Shown here in pieces: positions 17,430 through 26,707 of a DNA stretch of 64,000 nucleotides; within the stretch, counting starts at the first letter, position 1, and each line of letters opens with the position of its first letter. Location of the stretch: the NCBI RefSeq assembly GCF_004216575.1, contig NZ_SGWW01000002.1, positions 372,001-436,000 of the forward strand, written 5' to 3'. The DNA is from Microcella putealis. GTDB taxonomy: Bacteria > Actinomycetota > Actinomycetes > Actinomycetales > Microbacteriaceae. A model generated the notes under the pieces. The model had not been told where the DNA came from. It did no database searches and saw only the letters and a program-made list of their open reading frames with translations. Position numbers and translations under genes: made by a program.

Positions 17430-17660
17430 CTGAAGCTGTCAGAGTTCCGTCGCGCCGTCGCCGACGAGTTCGGTGAGGCCTACGGACGCTCGCTTGTGCG
17501 CGATCTCGTGCTCGGTGACGTCGGCAACCGCACGGCCGAACAGGCACTGGATGCGGGGCTTGCTCCCCGGGACGTGTGGTTCGCGCTGTGTGCCGCCACC
17601 GATGTTCCCCGTGATCGCTGGTACGGCGCGGGCCGCCCCGTTCTGCCGCGCGATCTCTGA
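17430..17660 (+). CDS. DUF3046 domain protein with a CTG start
   Basis: A 76-residue protein beginning KLSEFRRAVADEFGEAYG after the initiator and ending VPRDRWYGAG...LPRDL, the DUF3046 pattern found next to recA in actinobacteria. The frame has a stop at 17343-17345 and no ATG, GTG or TTG before 17496. Starting at 17496 would delete the conserved N-terminus. CTG 17430 restores it and lies 5 nt after a TAGGTC box. Function is unknown. The gene is easily missed by standard gene callers. Confidence 0.75.
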   Translation: MKLSEFRRAVADEFGEAYGRSLVRDLVLGDVGNRTAEQALDAGLAPRDVWFALCAATDVPRDRWYGAGRPVLPRDL

Positions 17661-17747
17661 TCGAACCCCCCTTCAGCGCGCGGTGCTGCCAGCGACGGGT
17701 GCGGGCGCAGCGACGGCCGAAGCGCGACACGCCGTAACGTGCCACTC

Positions 17748-17759
17748 GAACATGTGTTC
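17748..17759. promoter_or_regulatory. SOS box (LexA site) of recA
   Basis: GAACATGTGTTC is a perfect palindrome of the actinobacterial SOS consensus GAAC-N4-GTTC. It overlaps the -35 position of a promoter whose -10 is TAGACT at 17770-17775. Confidence 0.9.
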
Positions 17760-17769
17760 GTATCGGGCG

Positions 17770-17775
17770 TAGACT
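17770..17775 (+). promoter_or_regulatory. recA -10 box and following leader
   Basis: TAGACT lies about 18 bp after TCGAAC (17746-17751) inside the SOS box. Transcription should start near 17782, leaving a leader of about 195 nt before recA with no gene in it. The whole 318-bp gap from DUF3046 to recA is thus promoter and leader. Confidence 0.65.
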
Positions 17776-17978
17776 CCCTCCCAACGGCAGTCGAACACCC
17801 CTCGGTGCACAGGCGGTCGCGTGTTCCGTCTGGTGTCGGTGCTCGCGCTTACTGTTCCCCGCGAGGCGGCAGACGTCGTCACCGCCTTGTCGTATCCCCG
17901 TCGCCCCGAAACTCCGGGCGGCTGGCACGGCGACAGCCGATAGGCGAACCGCGCACGACACAGAAAGCAGGAACCGAC

Positions 17979-19064
17979 ATGCCCTCTCCCGCAGACCGCG
18001 AAAAGGCCCTCGAAACGGCACTCGCACAGATCGACCGACAGTTCGGCAAGGGCAGCGTCATGCGCCTCGGCAGCGACGAGCGCGCGCCGGTCGCCGTCAT
18101 CCCGACCGGTTCCATTGCCCTTGATGTCGCGCTCGGTATTGGCGGCCTCCCGAAGGGCCGCATCATCGAAATCTACGGTCCCGAGTCGTCGGGTAAGACC
18201 ACGCTGACGCTGCACGCCATCGCCAATGTTCAGCGCGCGGGCGGCATCGCGGCCTTCATCGATGCTGAGCACGCACTTGACCCCGACTACGCCCAGAAGC
18301 TCGGCGTCGACATCGATCAGCTTCTCGTTTCGCAGCCAGACACCGGTGAGCAGGCCCTCGAAATCGCCGACATGCTGGTGCGATCGGGCTCGATTGACCT
18401 CGTCGTCATCGACTCGGTCGCGGCGCTCGTGCCCCGCGCCGAGATCGAGGGCGAGATGGGCGACAGCCACGTCGGTCTGCAGGCTCGCCTGATGTCGCAG
18501 GCGCTGCGCAAGCTCACGGGCGGTCTCAACACCACCGGCACCTCGATGATTTTCATCAACCAGCTGCGCGAAAAGATCGGTGTCTTCTTCGGCAGCCCCG
18601 AGACCACGGCGGGTGGTAAGGCGCTCAAGTTCTATGCCTCCGTGCGCCTCGACATTCGTCGCATCGAGACACTGAAAGACGGCACCGAGGCGGTCGGTAA
18701 CCGCACGCGTGTCAAGGTCGTCAAGAACAAGATGGCCCCGCCCTTCAAGCAGGCCGAGTTCGACATCCTCTACGGCGTCGGCATCTCCCGCGAGGGCAGC
18801 CTGCTCGACTTCGGTGTTGAGCACGGCATCGTCAAGAAGTCGGGCGCCTGGTACACCTACGAGGGCGATCAGCTGGGCCAGGGCAAAGAGAACTCGCGCA
18901 ACTTCCTGCTGCAGAACCCGACCATCGCGGCCGAGATCGAAAGCAAGATTCTCGCCAAGCTCGGCATTGGCGCGAACGGGCCCGTAGCCGTGGGCGACGC
19001 CGCCGAGCCGGCACCCGCATCCATTCAGCAGAAGCTCGCCCAGAAGAAGGCTGCTGGCGCGTGA
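17979..19064 (+). CDS. recA: recombinase RecA
   Basis: A 361-residue RecA, the DNA strand-exchange ATPase and LexA co-protease. Walker A GPESSGKT is at 67-74. [31 protein letters not shown] and [18 protein letters not shown] follow in the usual order. The C-terminal tail is Ala/Lys-rich. No intein is present. ATG 17979 gives the standard N-terminus ([20 protein letters not shown]). It overlaps recX by GTGA and is SOS-controlled by the box at 17748. Confidence 0.98.
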   Translation: MPSPADREKALETALAQIDRQFGKGSVMRLGSDERAPVAVIPTGSIALDVALGIGGLPKGRIIEIYGPESSGKTTLTLHAIANVQRAGGIAAFIDAEHALDPDYAQKLGVDIDQLLVSQPDTGEQALEIADMLVRSGSIDLVVIDSVAALVPRAEIEGEMGDSHVGLQARLMSQALRKLTGGLNTTGTSMIFINQLREKIGVFFGSPETTAGGKALKFYASVRLDIRRIETLKDGTEAVGNRTRVKVVKNKMAPPFKQAEFDILYGVGISREGSLLDFGVEHGIVKKSGAWYTYEGDQLGQGKENSRNFLLQNPTIAAEIESKILAKLGIGANGPVAVGDAAEPAPASIQQKLAQKKAAGA

Positions 19065-19663
19065 GCGACGCGGCCGACGCCGGCCAGTGGGTCGCCCCGG
19101 TGATCTCGCTGGCCGGCGCTCGCGCCGAGCGCTCGTCGGTCGACGACGCGCGCGCCCACCTCGACGACGACGAACTCGCCAGGGCCGAAACAATCAGCAT
19201 GCGGGCGCTCAGCCGCAAGGGCTTGTCTCGACGAGAACTCGTCGACCGACTGCGCGAGAATGACATCAGCCCCGAGGCGGCCGAGTTCGAAGCCGACCGC
19301 CTGCAGCGCGTGGGCCTGATCGACGACGCCGAGCTGGCGCGGGTCTTGGTCGACCGCCTGGTTGCCCGCAAAGGTCTCGGCCGCAGCGCTCTCATGGGTG
19401 AGCTACGCCAGCGCAAGCTTGACCCCGACGCCGTCGAGCAGGCGATCGCTGAGCACGGTGCCGAGTCCGATGCGGGCGCGTTGATCGACCAGTTGGTGGC
19501 CGATCGGCTGCGGCGCCTCGGCAGTCTCGACCGCGCGACGGCCGAACGTCGGCTTGTGTCGTACTTGCAACGCAAAGGGCACGGCGGGCCCATGGCGCAT
19601 CAGGCCGTGCGGCGTGCGCTCGACGGCGCTCCGGCTGGCCGCCGTACCCCCGAATTCGAGTGA
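19061..19663 (+). CDS. recX: regulatory protein RecX
   Basis: A 200-residue RecX, an inhibitor of RecA filaments built of three-helix repeats. Visible repeat landmarks include [45 protein letters not shown] and [20 protein letters not shown]. It is translationally coupled to recA by GTGA, so it shares the SOS promoter. Confidence 0.93.
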   Translation: MSDAADAGQWVAPVISLAGARAERSSVDDARAHLDDDELARAETISMRALSRKGLSRRELVDRLRENDISPEAAEFEADRLQRVGLIDDAELARVLVDRLVARKGLGRSALMGELRQRKLDPDAVEQAIAEHGAESDAGALIDQLVADRLRRLGSLDRATAERRLVSYLQRKGHGGPMAHQAVRRALDGAPAGRRTPEFE

Positions 19664-19674
19664 GCGCCCGCGCG

Positions 19675-19680
19675 TAGACT
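19675..19680 (+). promoter_or_regulatory. -10-like box before miaB
   Basis: TAGACT ends 10 nt before the miaB ATG, which predicts a leader of only a few nucleotides. Confidence 0.45.
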
Positions 19681-19690
19681 TGCTCGCACC

Positions 19691-21277
19691 ATGAGCAGCA
19701 CCTTCGCCCCGCCATCCTCCGTCACCGACGCGCAGGCCACCCCGCGCACCTACGAGGTGCGCACGTATGGCTGTCAGATGAATGTGCACGACTCTGAACG
19801 CTTGGCGGGGTCGCTTGAGGCGGCGGGCTACATCGCGGCGCCGACGGGCGAGGTGGCCGACGTGGTCGTGATCAACACCTGCGCCGTTCGCGAGAACGCC
19901 GACAACAAGCTCTACGGAAACCTGGGCCACCTCGCCAGCATCAAGCGCGAGCGCCCCGGCATGCAGATTGCCGTCGGCGGGTGCCTCGCCCAGAAAGACA
20001 CCTCGACCATTCTGAGCAAGGCGCCCTACGTCGACGCCGTCTTCGGCACGCACAACATGGGCTCACTTCCCGCCCTGCTCGAACGGGCACGCCACAACGG
20101 CGAGGCGCAGCTCGAGATTCTCGAGTCACTCGAAGTGTTCCCCTCGACGCTGCCGACCAAGCGTGACTCCACCTACTCGGGCTGGGTCAGCATCTCGGTG
20201 GGCTGCAACAACACCTGCACGTTCTGCATCGTCCCGAGCCTGCGCGGCAAAGAAAAAGACCGGCGCCCCGGCGACATCCTCGCCGAAGTTCAGGCGCTCG
20301 TTGACGACGGCGCGATTGAGGTCACGCTCCTCGGGCAGAACGTGAACACCTACGGCGTCGAGTTCGGCGACCGGCAGGCGTTCGGCAAGCTGCTGCGCGC
20401 AGCCGGGCGCATCGACGGTCTCGAGCGCATCCGCTTCACGAGTCCCCACCCGGCCGCATTCACCGACGACGTGATCGACGCGATGGCCGAAACGCCCGCC
20501 GTGATGCCGCAGCTGCACATGCCCCTGCAGTCCGGCTCCGACCGCATCCTGAAGGCGATGCGCCGCTCCTATCGCAGCGAGAAGTTCCTTGGCATCCTCG
20601 ACCGGGTGAGGGCACGCATCCCGAATGCGGCCATTTCGACCGACATCATCGTGGGCTTCCCGGGTGAGACCGACGACGACTTTGCCGAGACGCTCCGCGT
20701 CGTCGAACAGGCGCGCTTCGCCAGCGCATTCACCTTCCAGTACTCGATCCGGCCGGGCACGCCGGCCGCCACAATGCCCGACCAGGTGCCGAAAGAGGTC
20801 GTGCAAGAACGCTACGAGCGGCTCATCGCCCTGCAAGAGCACATCAGCTGGGAAGAGAACCAGCGCCAAGTGGGTCGCGAGGTCGAGGTGCTCATCTCGA
20901 CCGGCGAGGGCAAGAAAGACGCCGAGACCGAGCGCATATCGGGGCGAGCCGAAGACAGCCGCCTCGTGCACGTCCGCGTACCGGAGGGCGCCGAGCGTCC
21001 GCGCCCGGGCGACGTCGTGACCACGACGATCACGCACGCCGCGCCGTTCCACCTGCTTGCCGACCACGAGGGGCCGCTGCGCATTCGCCGTACCCGTGCC
21101 GGCGACGCGTGGGATCGCGCGCAGGCCGAGAGCTGCAGTGTGCCGGCGCCGGCAGGCAGCAGCGACACCGCGCCGCGCGTGTCGTTGGGGCTTCCCGCCA
21201 TCCGGGTCGGTGCTCCCGCGGGGCCGACGACTCCGATCTACGACCCCGCAGACGGCGAGCGCGGCAGTCTCGCGTGA
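19691..21277 (+). CDS. miaB: tRNA-2-methylthio-N6-dimethylallyladenosine synthase MiaB
   Basis: A 528-residue radical-SAM methylthiotransferase acting at A37 of tRNA. The N-terminal cluster cysteines are Cys28 (GCQMN), Cys64 (INTCAV) and Cys98 (GGCLAQ). The radical-SAM triad Cys172, Cys176 and Cys179 lies in [14 protein letters not shown] domain ends near residue 460. A Pro/Ala-rich tail of about 65 residues follows, longer than in E. coli MiaB and of no obvious function. MiaA, which makes its substrate, is the next gene (GTGA overlap). Confidence 0.95.
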   Translation: MSSTFAPPSSVTDAQATPRTYEVRTYGCQMNVHDSERLAGSLEAAGYIAAPTGEVADVVVINTCAVRENADNKLYGNLGHLASIKRERPGMQIAVGGCLAQKDTSTILSKAPYVDAVFGTHNMGSLPALLERARHNGEAQLEILESLEVFPSTLPTKRDSTYSGWVSISVGCNNTCTFCIVPSLRGKEKDRRPGDILAEVQALVDDGAIEVTLLGQNVNTYGVEFGDRQAFGKLLRAAGRIDGLERIRFTSPHPAAFTDDVIDAMAETPAVMPQLHMPLQSGSDRILKAMRRSYRSEKFLGILDRVRARIPNAAISTDIIVGFPGETDDDFAETLRVVEQARFASAFTFQYSIRPGTPAATMPDQVPKEVVQERYERLIALQEHISWEENQRQVGREVEVLISTGEGKKDAETERISGRAEDSRLVHVRVPEGAERPRPGDVVTTTITHAAPFHLLADHEGPLRIRRTRAGDAWDRAQAESCSVPAPAGSSDTAPRVSLGLPAIRVGAPAGPTTPIYDPADGERGSLA

Positions 21278-22209
21278 TCGTCGCGATCGTCGGCGCGACG
21301 GGCACCGGCAAGACGGCAGCGTCGCTCGACCTCGCCGATCGCTTGGGGCGGTTCGGCGCTGCCGCTGAGATCGTCAACGCCGACGCCATGCAGCTGTACC
21401 GCGGAATGGATATCGGCACGGCAAAGGCCACCGTCGCCGAGCGACGAGGAGTTCCGCACCACCTCATCGACGTCCTCGACGTCACCGACGAGGCATCCGT
21501 CGCCGCCTATCAGCGAGATGCGCGCGCGTCGGTTGAGCAGATTGCGGCGCGGGGAGCCATCCCGATCGTGGTCGGAGGCTCCGGGCTCTACGTCGCGGCC
21601 CTGCTCACCGACTTCCGCTTTCCCGGCACCGACCCCGAAGTGCGAGCGCGCTACGAAGAGAGGCTCGTCTCCGAGGGGCTCGGTGCGCTCGCGGCCGAGC
21701 TTCAGCGTCGTGATCCGGAGGCCGCAGCCCAGCTCGACCTGCAGAACCCCCGCCGCGTCGTGCGCGCCCTCGAGGTTGCCGAGATCACGGGTGAACCGAT
21801 CGCGCCGGGTCTTGCGGCGCGAGCCACACCGTGGCGTCCGTACACCCAGCTCGGCCTGTCGGTGGAGCGCACAACCCTCGTTGAGCGACTCGACCGGCGG
21901 GTGGAGGGCATGTGGGCGGCCGGGCTTCTTGACGAGGTACGAGAGCTTCTCCCGAGAGGTCTCGAGCGCGGCCCCACCGCGTCCCGAGCAATCGGCTACG
22001 CCCAGGCGATCGACCAGTTGGCGGGTCGGGCGACCGAGGGCGAGGCCATCGCGGCGACCGCCTCACTCACGCGCCGCTACGCCCGGCGGCAGGTGAGCTG
22101 GTTCCGGCGTGACGCCGCGAACGAGTGGGTCGACGCCCTCGATGGGACGGCGCGGAATGCGGCGATCCAGGCGGTCGCGGAGCGGTGCGTCGCTAGCATG
22201 GCCGAGTGA
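21274..22209 (+). CDS. miaA: tRNA dimethylallyltransferase MiaA
   Basis: A 311-residue MiaA, transferring a dimethylallyl group to A37 of tRNAs reading U-starting codons. The P-loop GATGTGKT is at 7-14, followed by [17 protein letters not shown] and later VGGSGLYV. The C-terminal [10 protein letters not shown] binds tRNA. The GTG start overlaps the miaB stop by GTGA, and its own stop overlaps the dapF start the same way. Confidence 0.95.
   Translation: MIVAIVGATGTGKTAASLDLADRLGRFGAAAEIVNADAMQLYRGMDIGTAKATVAERRGVPHHLIDVLDVTDEASVAAYQRDARASVEQIAARGAIPIVVGGSGLYVAALLTDFRFPGTDPEVRARYEERLVSEGLGALAAELQRRDPEAAAQLDLQNPRRVVRALEVAEITGEPIAPGLAARATPWRPYTQLGLSVERTTLVERLDRRVEGMWAAGLLDEVRELLPRGLERGPTASRAIGYAQAIDQLAGRATEGEAIAATASLTRRYARRQVSWFRRDAANEWVDALDGTARNAAIQAVAERCVASMAE
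22194..22199 (+). promoter_or_regulatory. -10-like box, leaderless dapF inside miaA
   Basis: TAGCAT ends 6 nt before the GTG of dapF. dapF may therefore be read both from the miaB-miaA transcript and from its own leaderless mRNA. Confidence 0.45.
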
Positions 22210-23084
22210 CCGACACGCTGCTGTTCACCAAGGGCCACGGAACCGGCAACGACTTCGTCCTGTACGCCGATCCGGATGGCGAGCAGACGCTCGAGGCCTC
22301 GCGGCTTGCCGCCGTGGCTGATCGGCGGTTCGGGGTCGGCGGCGACGGGGTGATCCGCGCGGTGCGATCCGCGAGCATCCCCGAGGGCGCAGCGATTCTG
22401 GCCGAGGAGCCCGAGGCCGAGTGGTTCATGGACTATGCGAACGCCGACGGCAGCGTTGCGGAGATGTGTGGCAACGGCATCCGCGTATTCGTGCACTACC
22501 TCATCGAACGCGGCTTGCTTGAGCTAGCCCCGGGCCACTCGGTGCCGATCGGCACCCGCGCGGGCGTGCGTGATGTTCACCGTCTCGCCGATGGCTACGC
22601 CGTCGACCTGGGTCGCTGGCGGCTGACGGGCGACGAGCCCCTCGTGCGCGCCCGTGAGCTTCCGGTCGCGCGCCCCGGTCTCGGGATCGACCTCGGCAAC
22701 CCCCACGTCGTTGTGGCGGTCGCGGGCGACACCGAGCTCGATGGCATCGACCTGTCCCGCGCACCCCAGCTGGAGCCGGCCCTGGCCGGCGGAGCCAACG
22801 TCGAATTCGTCGTTCCGGCCGACCCCCTCGTACGGGACGGCATCGGTCGTATCCGCATGCGCGTGCACGAGCGCGGCAGCGGCGAGACGCTCTCGTGTGG
22901 AACCGGGGCCGCGGCCGCCGCACTCGCCGTGCGGCACTGGGCGGGCTCGTCGGCTCCGAACGAGTGGCGCGTCGAGGTGCCGGGCGGTGTGCTCGGCGTG
23001 CGCATGTTCGCGGCGGAAGACGGCGAGCATGTCGCGCTCAGTGGGCCCGCTGCCCTTGTTTTTGACGGGGAATTGACCGTCTGA
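22206..23084 (+). CDS. dapF: diaminopimelate epimerase
   Basis: A 292-residue cofactor-free racemase converting LL- to meso-diaminopimelate. The two catalytic cysteines are Cys88 in the [11 protein letters not shown] block and Cys231 in [10 protein letters not shown]. Length and symmetry are typical. Together with dapA and dapB in this window it covers three steps of the pathway from unlinked positions. Confidence 0.95.
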   Translation: MTDTLLFTKGHGTGNDFVLYADPDGEQTLEASRLAAVADRRFGVGGDGVIRAVRSASIPEGAAILAEEPEAEWFMDYANADGSVAEMCGNGIRVFVHYLIERGLLELAPGHSVPIGTRAGVRDVHRLADGYAVDLGRWRLTGDEPLVRARELPVARPGLGIDLGNPHVVVAVAGDTELDGIDLSRAPQLEPALAGGANVEFVVPADPLVRDGIGRIRMRVHERGSGETLSCGTGAAAAALAVRHWAGSSAPNEWRVEVPGGVLGVRMFAAEDGEHVALSGPAALVFDGELTV

Positions 23085-23108
23085 TCGACGCGGTCAGGAT
23101 GCGAGGTG

Positions 23109-23753
23109 TCAGCCGCGCGAGACGCGAATCGGCCCCGTGAGTCCTGAGCGATTGCGCACGCGGAGCACTCGGTACCCCTTGTTCGTGGCCGCGCGCGTGA
23201 TCTGCAGCTCGCCCGCGTACCGTGCTTCCATCCACCGCTGCAGCGAGTCGGAGCCGAGGTTGCGGGCGACCACCAACCAGGCGTCGCTTCCCTGATCGAG
23301 TCGCGGCAACCACGCGTCGAGCAGGCCATGCAGTTCGCCCTTGCCGATGCGTATTGGTGGGTTCGACCAAATGCCCGTAAAGCGCAGCTCGGCCGGTACC
23401 TCGTCGGGCGCGACGGCCGTGACGTTGTCGAGGCCGAGTCGCTCGGCGTTCATCCTCGTGAGTTCGCGGGCGCGCTCGTTGACATCGACAGCCCAGACAC
23501 GAGCGTGGGGTGACTTGAGCGCCATCGTGAGCGCGATTGGCCCCCACCCGCAGCCGAGATCGAGAAGGTCGCCTCCCGGCGGCGGCGCGGGAACGGCGCC
23601 GAACAGCACGCTCGTTCCGGTGTCGAGTGCTGACGGGCTGAAGACGCCGCCAGCGGTGACGACCTCGACGGCACGCCCGTCGAGGGGAACGGTGAGGGTG
23701 CGAGGGGTGAAGTCTCCGGCTGGCTGAGCGCTGAAGTAGTGCTCCTGAGCCAT
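23109..23753 (-). CDS. RsmC-like class I methyltransferase
   Basis: A 214-residue S-adenosylmethionine-dependent methyltransferase resembling the catalytic domain of RsmC (16S rRNA m2G1207). Motif I is LLDLGCGWGPIAL and motif IV is SNPPIRIGKGE, the SNPPxxxG form typical of that family. The N-terminus (HYFSAQPAGDFTPRTLTV) fits the short actinobacterial version lacking the duplicated N-domain. It is divergent from hflX and convergent with dapF. Confidence 0.85.
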   Translation of the reverse strand: MAQEHYFSAQPAGDFTPRTLTVPLDGRAVEVVTAGGVFSPSALDTGTSVLFGAVPAPPPGGDLLDLGCGWGPIALTMALKSPHARVWAVDVNERARELTRMNAERLGLDNVTAVAPDEVPAELRFTGIWSNPPIRIGKGELHGLLDAWLPRLDQGSDAWLVVARNLGSDSLQRWMEARYAGELQITRAATNKGYRVLRVRNRSGLTGPIRVSRG

Positions 23754-23779
23754 CAGGCGAATCTACCGAATGCGAGGAC

Positions 23780-23785
23780 TATGCT
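23780..23785 (+). promoter_or_regulatory. -10-like box, leaderless hflX
   Basis: TATGCT ends 7 nt before ATG 23793, supporting that start for hflX over upstream in-frame candidates. Confidence 0.5.
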
Positions 23786-23792
23786 GAAGCGA

Positions 23793-25373
23793 ATGATTTC
23801 TGACGGTGCAGGCCCGGGCAACACAGCAGAGCCCGACGGTAACGACGCGCCCGTCGACGCGGGCAGCGCCGCCGTCGCGCGCGTCCTGCAAAACGCTGAG
23901 TCTTCGGCCCGCCGGGTCGACATCCTCGAGGGTCGAGCGACGGCTCTGCAGCGCCAGCACGACTATGTCGATGACCGCGATGGTGACCAGTTCGATCGTG
24001 AAGACCGCGCGGCGCTGCGGCGTGTTCGCGGCCTCTCGACTGAGCTCGACGATGTCACCGAGGTCGAGTATCGCCAGCTTCGGCTCGAGAATGTCGTTCT
24101 GATTGGCATCTACTCGCAGGGCTCGCTCGCCGACGCCGAGAACTCGCTCCGTGAGCTCGCCGCGTTGGCCGAGACGGCGGGCGCCGTGGTGCTCGACGGG
24201 CTTCTGCAGCGCCGCCCGCACCCCGATCCGAGCACGTACCTCGGCAAGGGCAAGGCCGCCGAGCTTGCGCTCATCGTCGCGGAGCTCGGGGCCGACACCG
24301 TTGTCGCCGACACCGAACTTGCCCCTAGCCAGCGCCGCGCACTCGAAGACGTGGTCAAGGTGAAGGTCATCGACCGCACCGCCGTGATTCTTGACATCTT
24401 CAGCCAGCACGCGAAGAGCCGCGAGGGCAAGGCCCAGGTCGAGCTCGCCCAGCTCGAGTACCTCCTTCCGCGACTGCGTGGTTGGGGTGACTCGATGTCG
24501 CGCCAGGCCGGTGGCCAGGTGGGCGCGGGCGGCGCCGGTATGGGCTCCCGTGGCCCCGGTGAGACGAAGATCGAGCTCGACCGCCGCCGCATCAACACCC
24601 GCATGGCGAAGCTGCGTCGTCAGATCAAGGGTTTCGCGCCGGCCCGCGCGGCAAAGCGGGCGAACCGCGACCGCTATGCCGTGCCGAGCGTCGCCATTGC
24701 GGGGTACACCAACGCCGGCAAGTCGAGCCTGCTGAACCGCATCACCCGCGCCGGAGTGCTGGTCGAGAACGCGCTGTTCGCCACGCTCGATGCGACGGTG
24801 CGCAAGTCGTCAACCCCCGACGGTCGGCCATTCACCCTGGTCGACACTGTGGGCTTCGTGCGCAACCTCCCGCACCAGCTGGTTGAGGCCTTCCGCTCGA
24901 CGCTCGAAGAGGTCGCCGAGTCGGACGTGATCGTCCACGTTGTCGACGGTGCGCATCCTGACCCTGCGGCACAGCTTGCAACGGTTCGCAACGTCATCGG
25001 AGACGTTGACGCCCGCCACATTCCCGAAATCGTCGCCTTCAACAAGGCAGATCTCATCGATGAGGATGCGCGCCTGCTTCTTCGAGGACTCGAACCGGGC
25101 GCTGTCTTCGTGTCCGCGAAAACCGGCGAGGGTATCGACGAGTTGCGCGCGCGCATCGCTGAGGTGCTGCCCGACCCGGATGTCGAGGTCGACGTCGTGC
25201 TGCCCTATGACCGGGGAGACCTCGTCGCGCTCATCCACGAGCGCGGCCGCATCGTGTCGACCGACTACGAAGAGGTAGGCACACGCCTGCACGCGTTCGT
25301 CTCGCCGCAGCACGCGTCGCTGCTCGATGAGTTCTCGACCGCGACGACGGCCGAGGCGAAAACCGAGAGCTAG
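23793..25373 (+). CDS. hflX: GTPase HflX
   Basis: A 526-residue ribosome-associated GTPase that can split stalled ribosomes. The N-terminal HflX domain ([16 protein letters not shown], then [13 protein letters not shown]) leads into the glycine-rich linker [20 protein letters not shown]. The G domain has G1 GYTNAGKS near residue 304, G3 LVDTVGF and G4 FNKADL. The stop codon shares the palindrome CTAG (25370-25373) with the stop of convergent lexA. Confidence 0.93.
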   Translation: MISDGAGPGNTAEPDGNDAPVDAGSAAVARVLQNAESSARRVDILEGRATALQRQHDYVDDRDGDQFDREDRAALRRVRGLSTELDDVTEVEYRQLRLENVVLIGIYSQGSLADAENSLRELAALAETAGAVVLDGLLQRRPHPDPSTYLGKGKAAELALIVAELGADTVVADTELAPSQRRALEDVVKVKVIDRTAVILDIFSQHAKSREGKAQVELAQLEYLLPRLRGWGDSMSRQAGGQVGAGGAGMGSRGPGETKIELDRRRINTRMAKLRRQIKGFAPARAAKRANRDRYAVPSVAIAGYTNAGKSSLLNRITRAGVLVENALFATLDATVRKSSTPDGRPFTLVDTVGFVRNLPHQLVEAFRSTLEEVAESDVIVHVVDGAHPDPAAQLATVRNVIGDVDARHIPEIVAFNKADLIDEDARLLLRGLEPGAVFVSAKTGEGIDELRARIAEVLPDPDVEVDVVLPYDRGDLVALIHERGRIVSTDYEEVGTRLHAFVSPQHASLLDEFSTATTAEAKTES

Positions 25374-26038
25374 ACCGAGCGTAGAACGGCGACGACCTTG
25401 CCGAGAATTTCGGCGTGGTCGCCGACGATCGGCTCAAACGCGCTGTTGCGCGGCAATAGCCAGGTGTGCCCGTCTCGCTGGCGGAAGACCTTCACCGTGG
25501 CCTCGCCGTCGAGCATCGCGGCCACGATCTCGCCGTTTTCCGCCGTCTGTTGACGGCGCACCACGACGAAGTCGCCGTCGCAGATGGCGGCGTCAATCAT
25601 CGAGTCGCCGACAACCGTCAGCATGAAGAGTTCCCCGTTGCCGACGAGCGTGCGGGGGAGGGGCACGACTTCTTCGACCATCTGGTCGGCGGTGATCGGA
25701 ATACCGGCGGCGATGCGGCCGACGAGTGGGACCATCGCCGCGTCAGCCACCTGCGGAGCGTCAGGGTCGGGGGTGTGCCCCTCGACAGGGTCGAGATCGA
25801 TCAGCACCTCCATGGCCCGCGGTCGGTTCGGGTCTCGCCGGAGGTACCCGCTGAGTTCGAGCTGGCCGAGCTGGTGCGCGACGCTCGACAGCGATGAGAG
25901 GCCGACGGCCTGGCCGATCTCGCGCATGCTCGGCGGATAGCCGCTCTTGGCGATCGATGCCTGAATAGCGCGGAGGATCGCCTGCTGCTTGTCGCTCAGC
26001 GTCGTACGGCGACGCGATGCCGGAGTGGTGTCGGCCAT
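25370..26038 (-). CDS. lexA: SOS repressor LexA
   Basis: A 222-residue LexA. The winged HTH occupies residues 12-75 ([24 protein letters not shown] is in it). The self-cleavage bond is Ala111-Gly112 in RIAAGIP, and the protease dyad is Ser146 (VGDSMID) and Lys183 (ATVKVF). ATG 26038 is chosen because AAGGAAG precedes it. It is transcribed from an SOS-boxed promoter at about 26103-26141, so it is autoregulated, and it diverges from the LysM protein gene. Confidence 0.95.
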   Translation of the reverse strand: MADTTPASRRRTTLSDKQQAILRAIQASIAKSGYPPSMREIGQAVGLSSLSSVAHQLGQLELSGYLRRDPNRPRAMEVLIDLDPVEGHTPDPDAPQVADAAMVPLVGRIAAGIPITADQMVEEVVPLPRTLVGNGELFMLTVVGDSMIDAAICDGDFVVVRRQQTAENGEIVAAMLDGEATVKVFRQRDGHTWLLPRNSAFEPIVGDHAEILGKVVAVLRSV

Positions 26039-26102
26039 GGTGCGCTTCCTTCGCTCGGAGTGAATGTCGGAGGTGCCTGGTGCACTGTCCTCATCGATCG
26101 AA

Positions 26103-26131
26103 ACTGTATCCACGATTCCGCGGCCAATCAA
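26103..26131 (-). promoter_or_regulatory. lexA promoter
   Basis: On the minus strand TTGATT (26131-26126), a 17-bp spacer and TACAGT (26108-26103) form a good sigma-A promoter. Transcription should start near 26096, giving a leader of about 58 nt. Confidence 0.65.
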
Positions 26132-26141
26132 ACACCTGTTC
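26130..26141. promoter_or_regulatory. SOS box of lexA
   Basis: AAACACCTGTTC differs from GAAC-N4-GTTC at one position and overlaps the -35 element of the lexA promoter. Confidence 0.7.
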
Positions 26142-26182
26142 GAGCGTGTCGGGGGTAACGGTCACAATTTCGACCGAAACAC

Positions 26183-26212
26183 TTGAACTCATGTTCGATC
26201 GAATGTATGTTC
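26183..26212 (+). promoter_or_regulatory. SOS-controlled promoter of the LysM protein, with two LexA sites
   Basis: TTGAAC (26183-26188), a 17-bp spacer and TATGTT (26206-26211) form a promoter. A perfect SOS box, GAACTCATGTTC (26185-26196), covers the -35. A second with one mismatch, GAATGTATGTTC (26201-26212), covers the -10. LexA bound here should block RNA polymerase directly. Confidence 0.75.
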
Positions 26213-26256
26213 GGAACACGGGTTCGCATTGCTCCTCCCGGCCGAGGGGTGATGCA

Positions 26257-26284
26257 CCTCCGGCGGATCCCCCGCCGCCGGAGG
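26257..26284 (+). promoter_or_regulatory. 5'-leader hairpin of the LysM gene
   Basis: CCTCCGGCGG (26257-26266) and CCGCCGGAGG (26275-26284) form a perfect 10-bp stem with an 8-nt loop. It lies in the mRNA leader, 12 nt before the Shine-Dalgarno AGAAGGAG (26297-26304). It could stabilise the mRNA or modulate translation. Confidence 0.55.
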
Positions 26285-26310
26285 CCCGAACTTCTCAGAA
26301 GGAGCCCACC

Positions 26311-26688
26311 ATGACCGCCATCACCGCACACGCGTTTTCCGCCCCGGTGCGCACGCCGTCTGTGCCGGCGACGCGGGTTGTGGGTACGCGGCTGCGCATC
26401 ACGCGCCGCGGCCGCGCGGTCGTGACGGCTTTCGTGAGCGCACCGATCGTGGCGGTGCTGCTTGCGCTCGCGCTGTCGGGCGGCGAGGCAACGGCAACCT
26501 CGGGCGCCGTCGATGCGCCCGTCATCACCGTGCAGGCGGGGCAGACCCTGTGGCAGCTCGCCGCCTCAGTGGCCCCCGAGGCAAACCCCGCTGATGTCGT
26601 CGCCGACATCATCACGCTGAACGAGCTGAGCTCCGCAGCCGTTTTGCCCGGCCAGACGCTAATGCTTCCCGAGCGCTACCTCGACTAG
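26311..26688 (+). CDS. membrane LysM protein, probable SOS cell-division suppressor
   Basis: A 125-residue protein with a basic N-terminus, one membrane helix (about 37-57) and a LysM domain (about 71-120; VQAGQTLWQLA...LPGQTLMLP) that would bind peptidoglycan outside the cell. Divergence from lexA plus two SOS boxes in its promoter match the arrangement of mycobacterial Rv2719c, corynebacterial DivS and Bacillus YneA, which halt division after DNA damage. The function here is inferred from this synteny and architecture. Its Shine-Dalgarno is strong. Confidence 0.85.
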   Translation: MTAITAHAFSAPVRTPSVPATRVVGTRLRITRRGRAVVTAFVSAPIVAVLLALALSGGEATATSGAVDAPVITVQAGQTLWQLAASVAPEANPADVVADIITLNELSSAAVLPGQTLMLPERYLD

Positions 26689-26695
26689 CGGGTCA

Positions 26696-26701
26696 TACGA
26701 T
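26696..26701 (+). promoter_or_regulatory. -10-like box, leaderless hisC
   Basis: TACGAT ends 6 nt before the GTG start of hisC. Confidence 0.5.
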
Positions 26702-26707
26702 GGGCGG

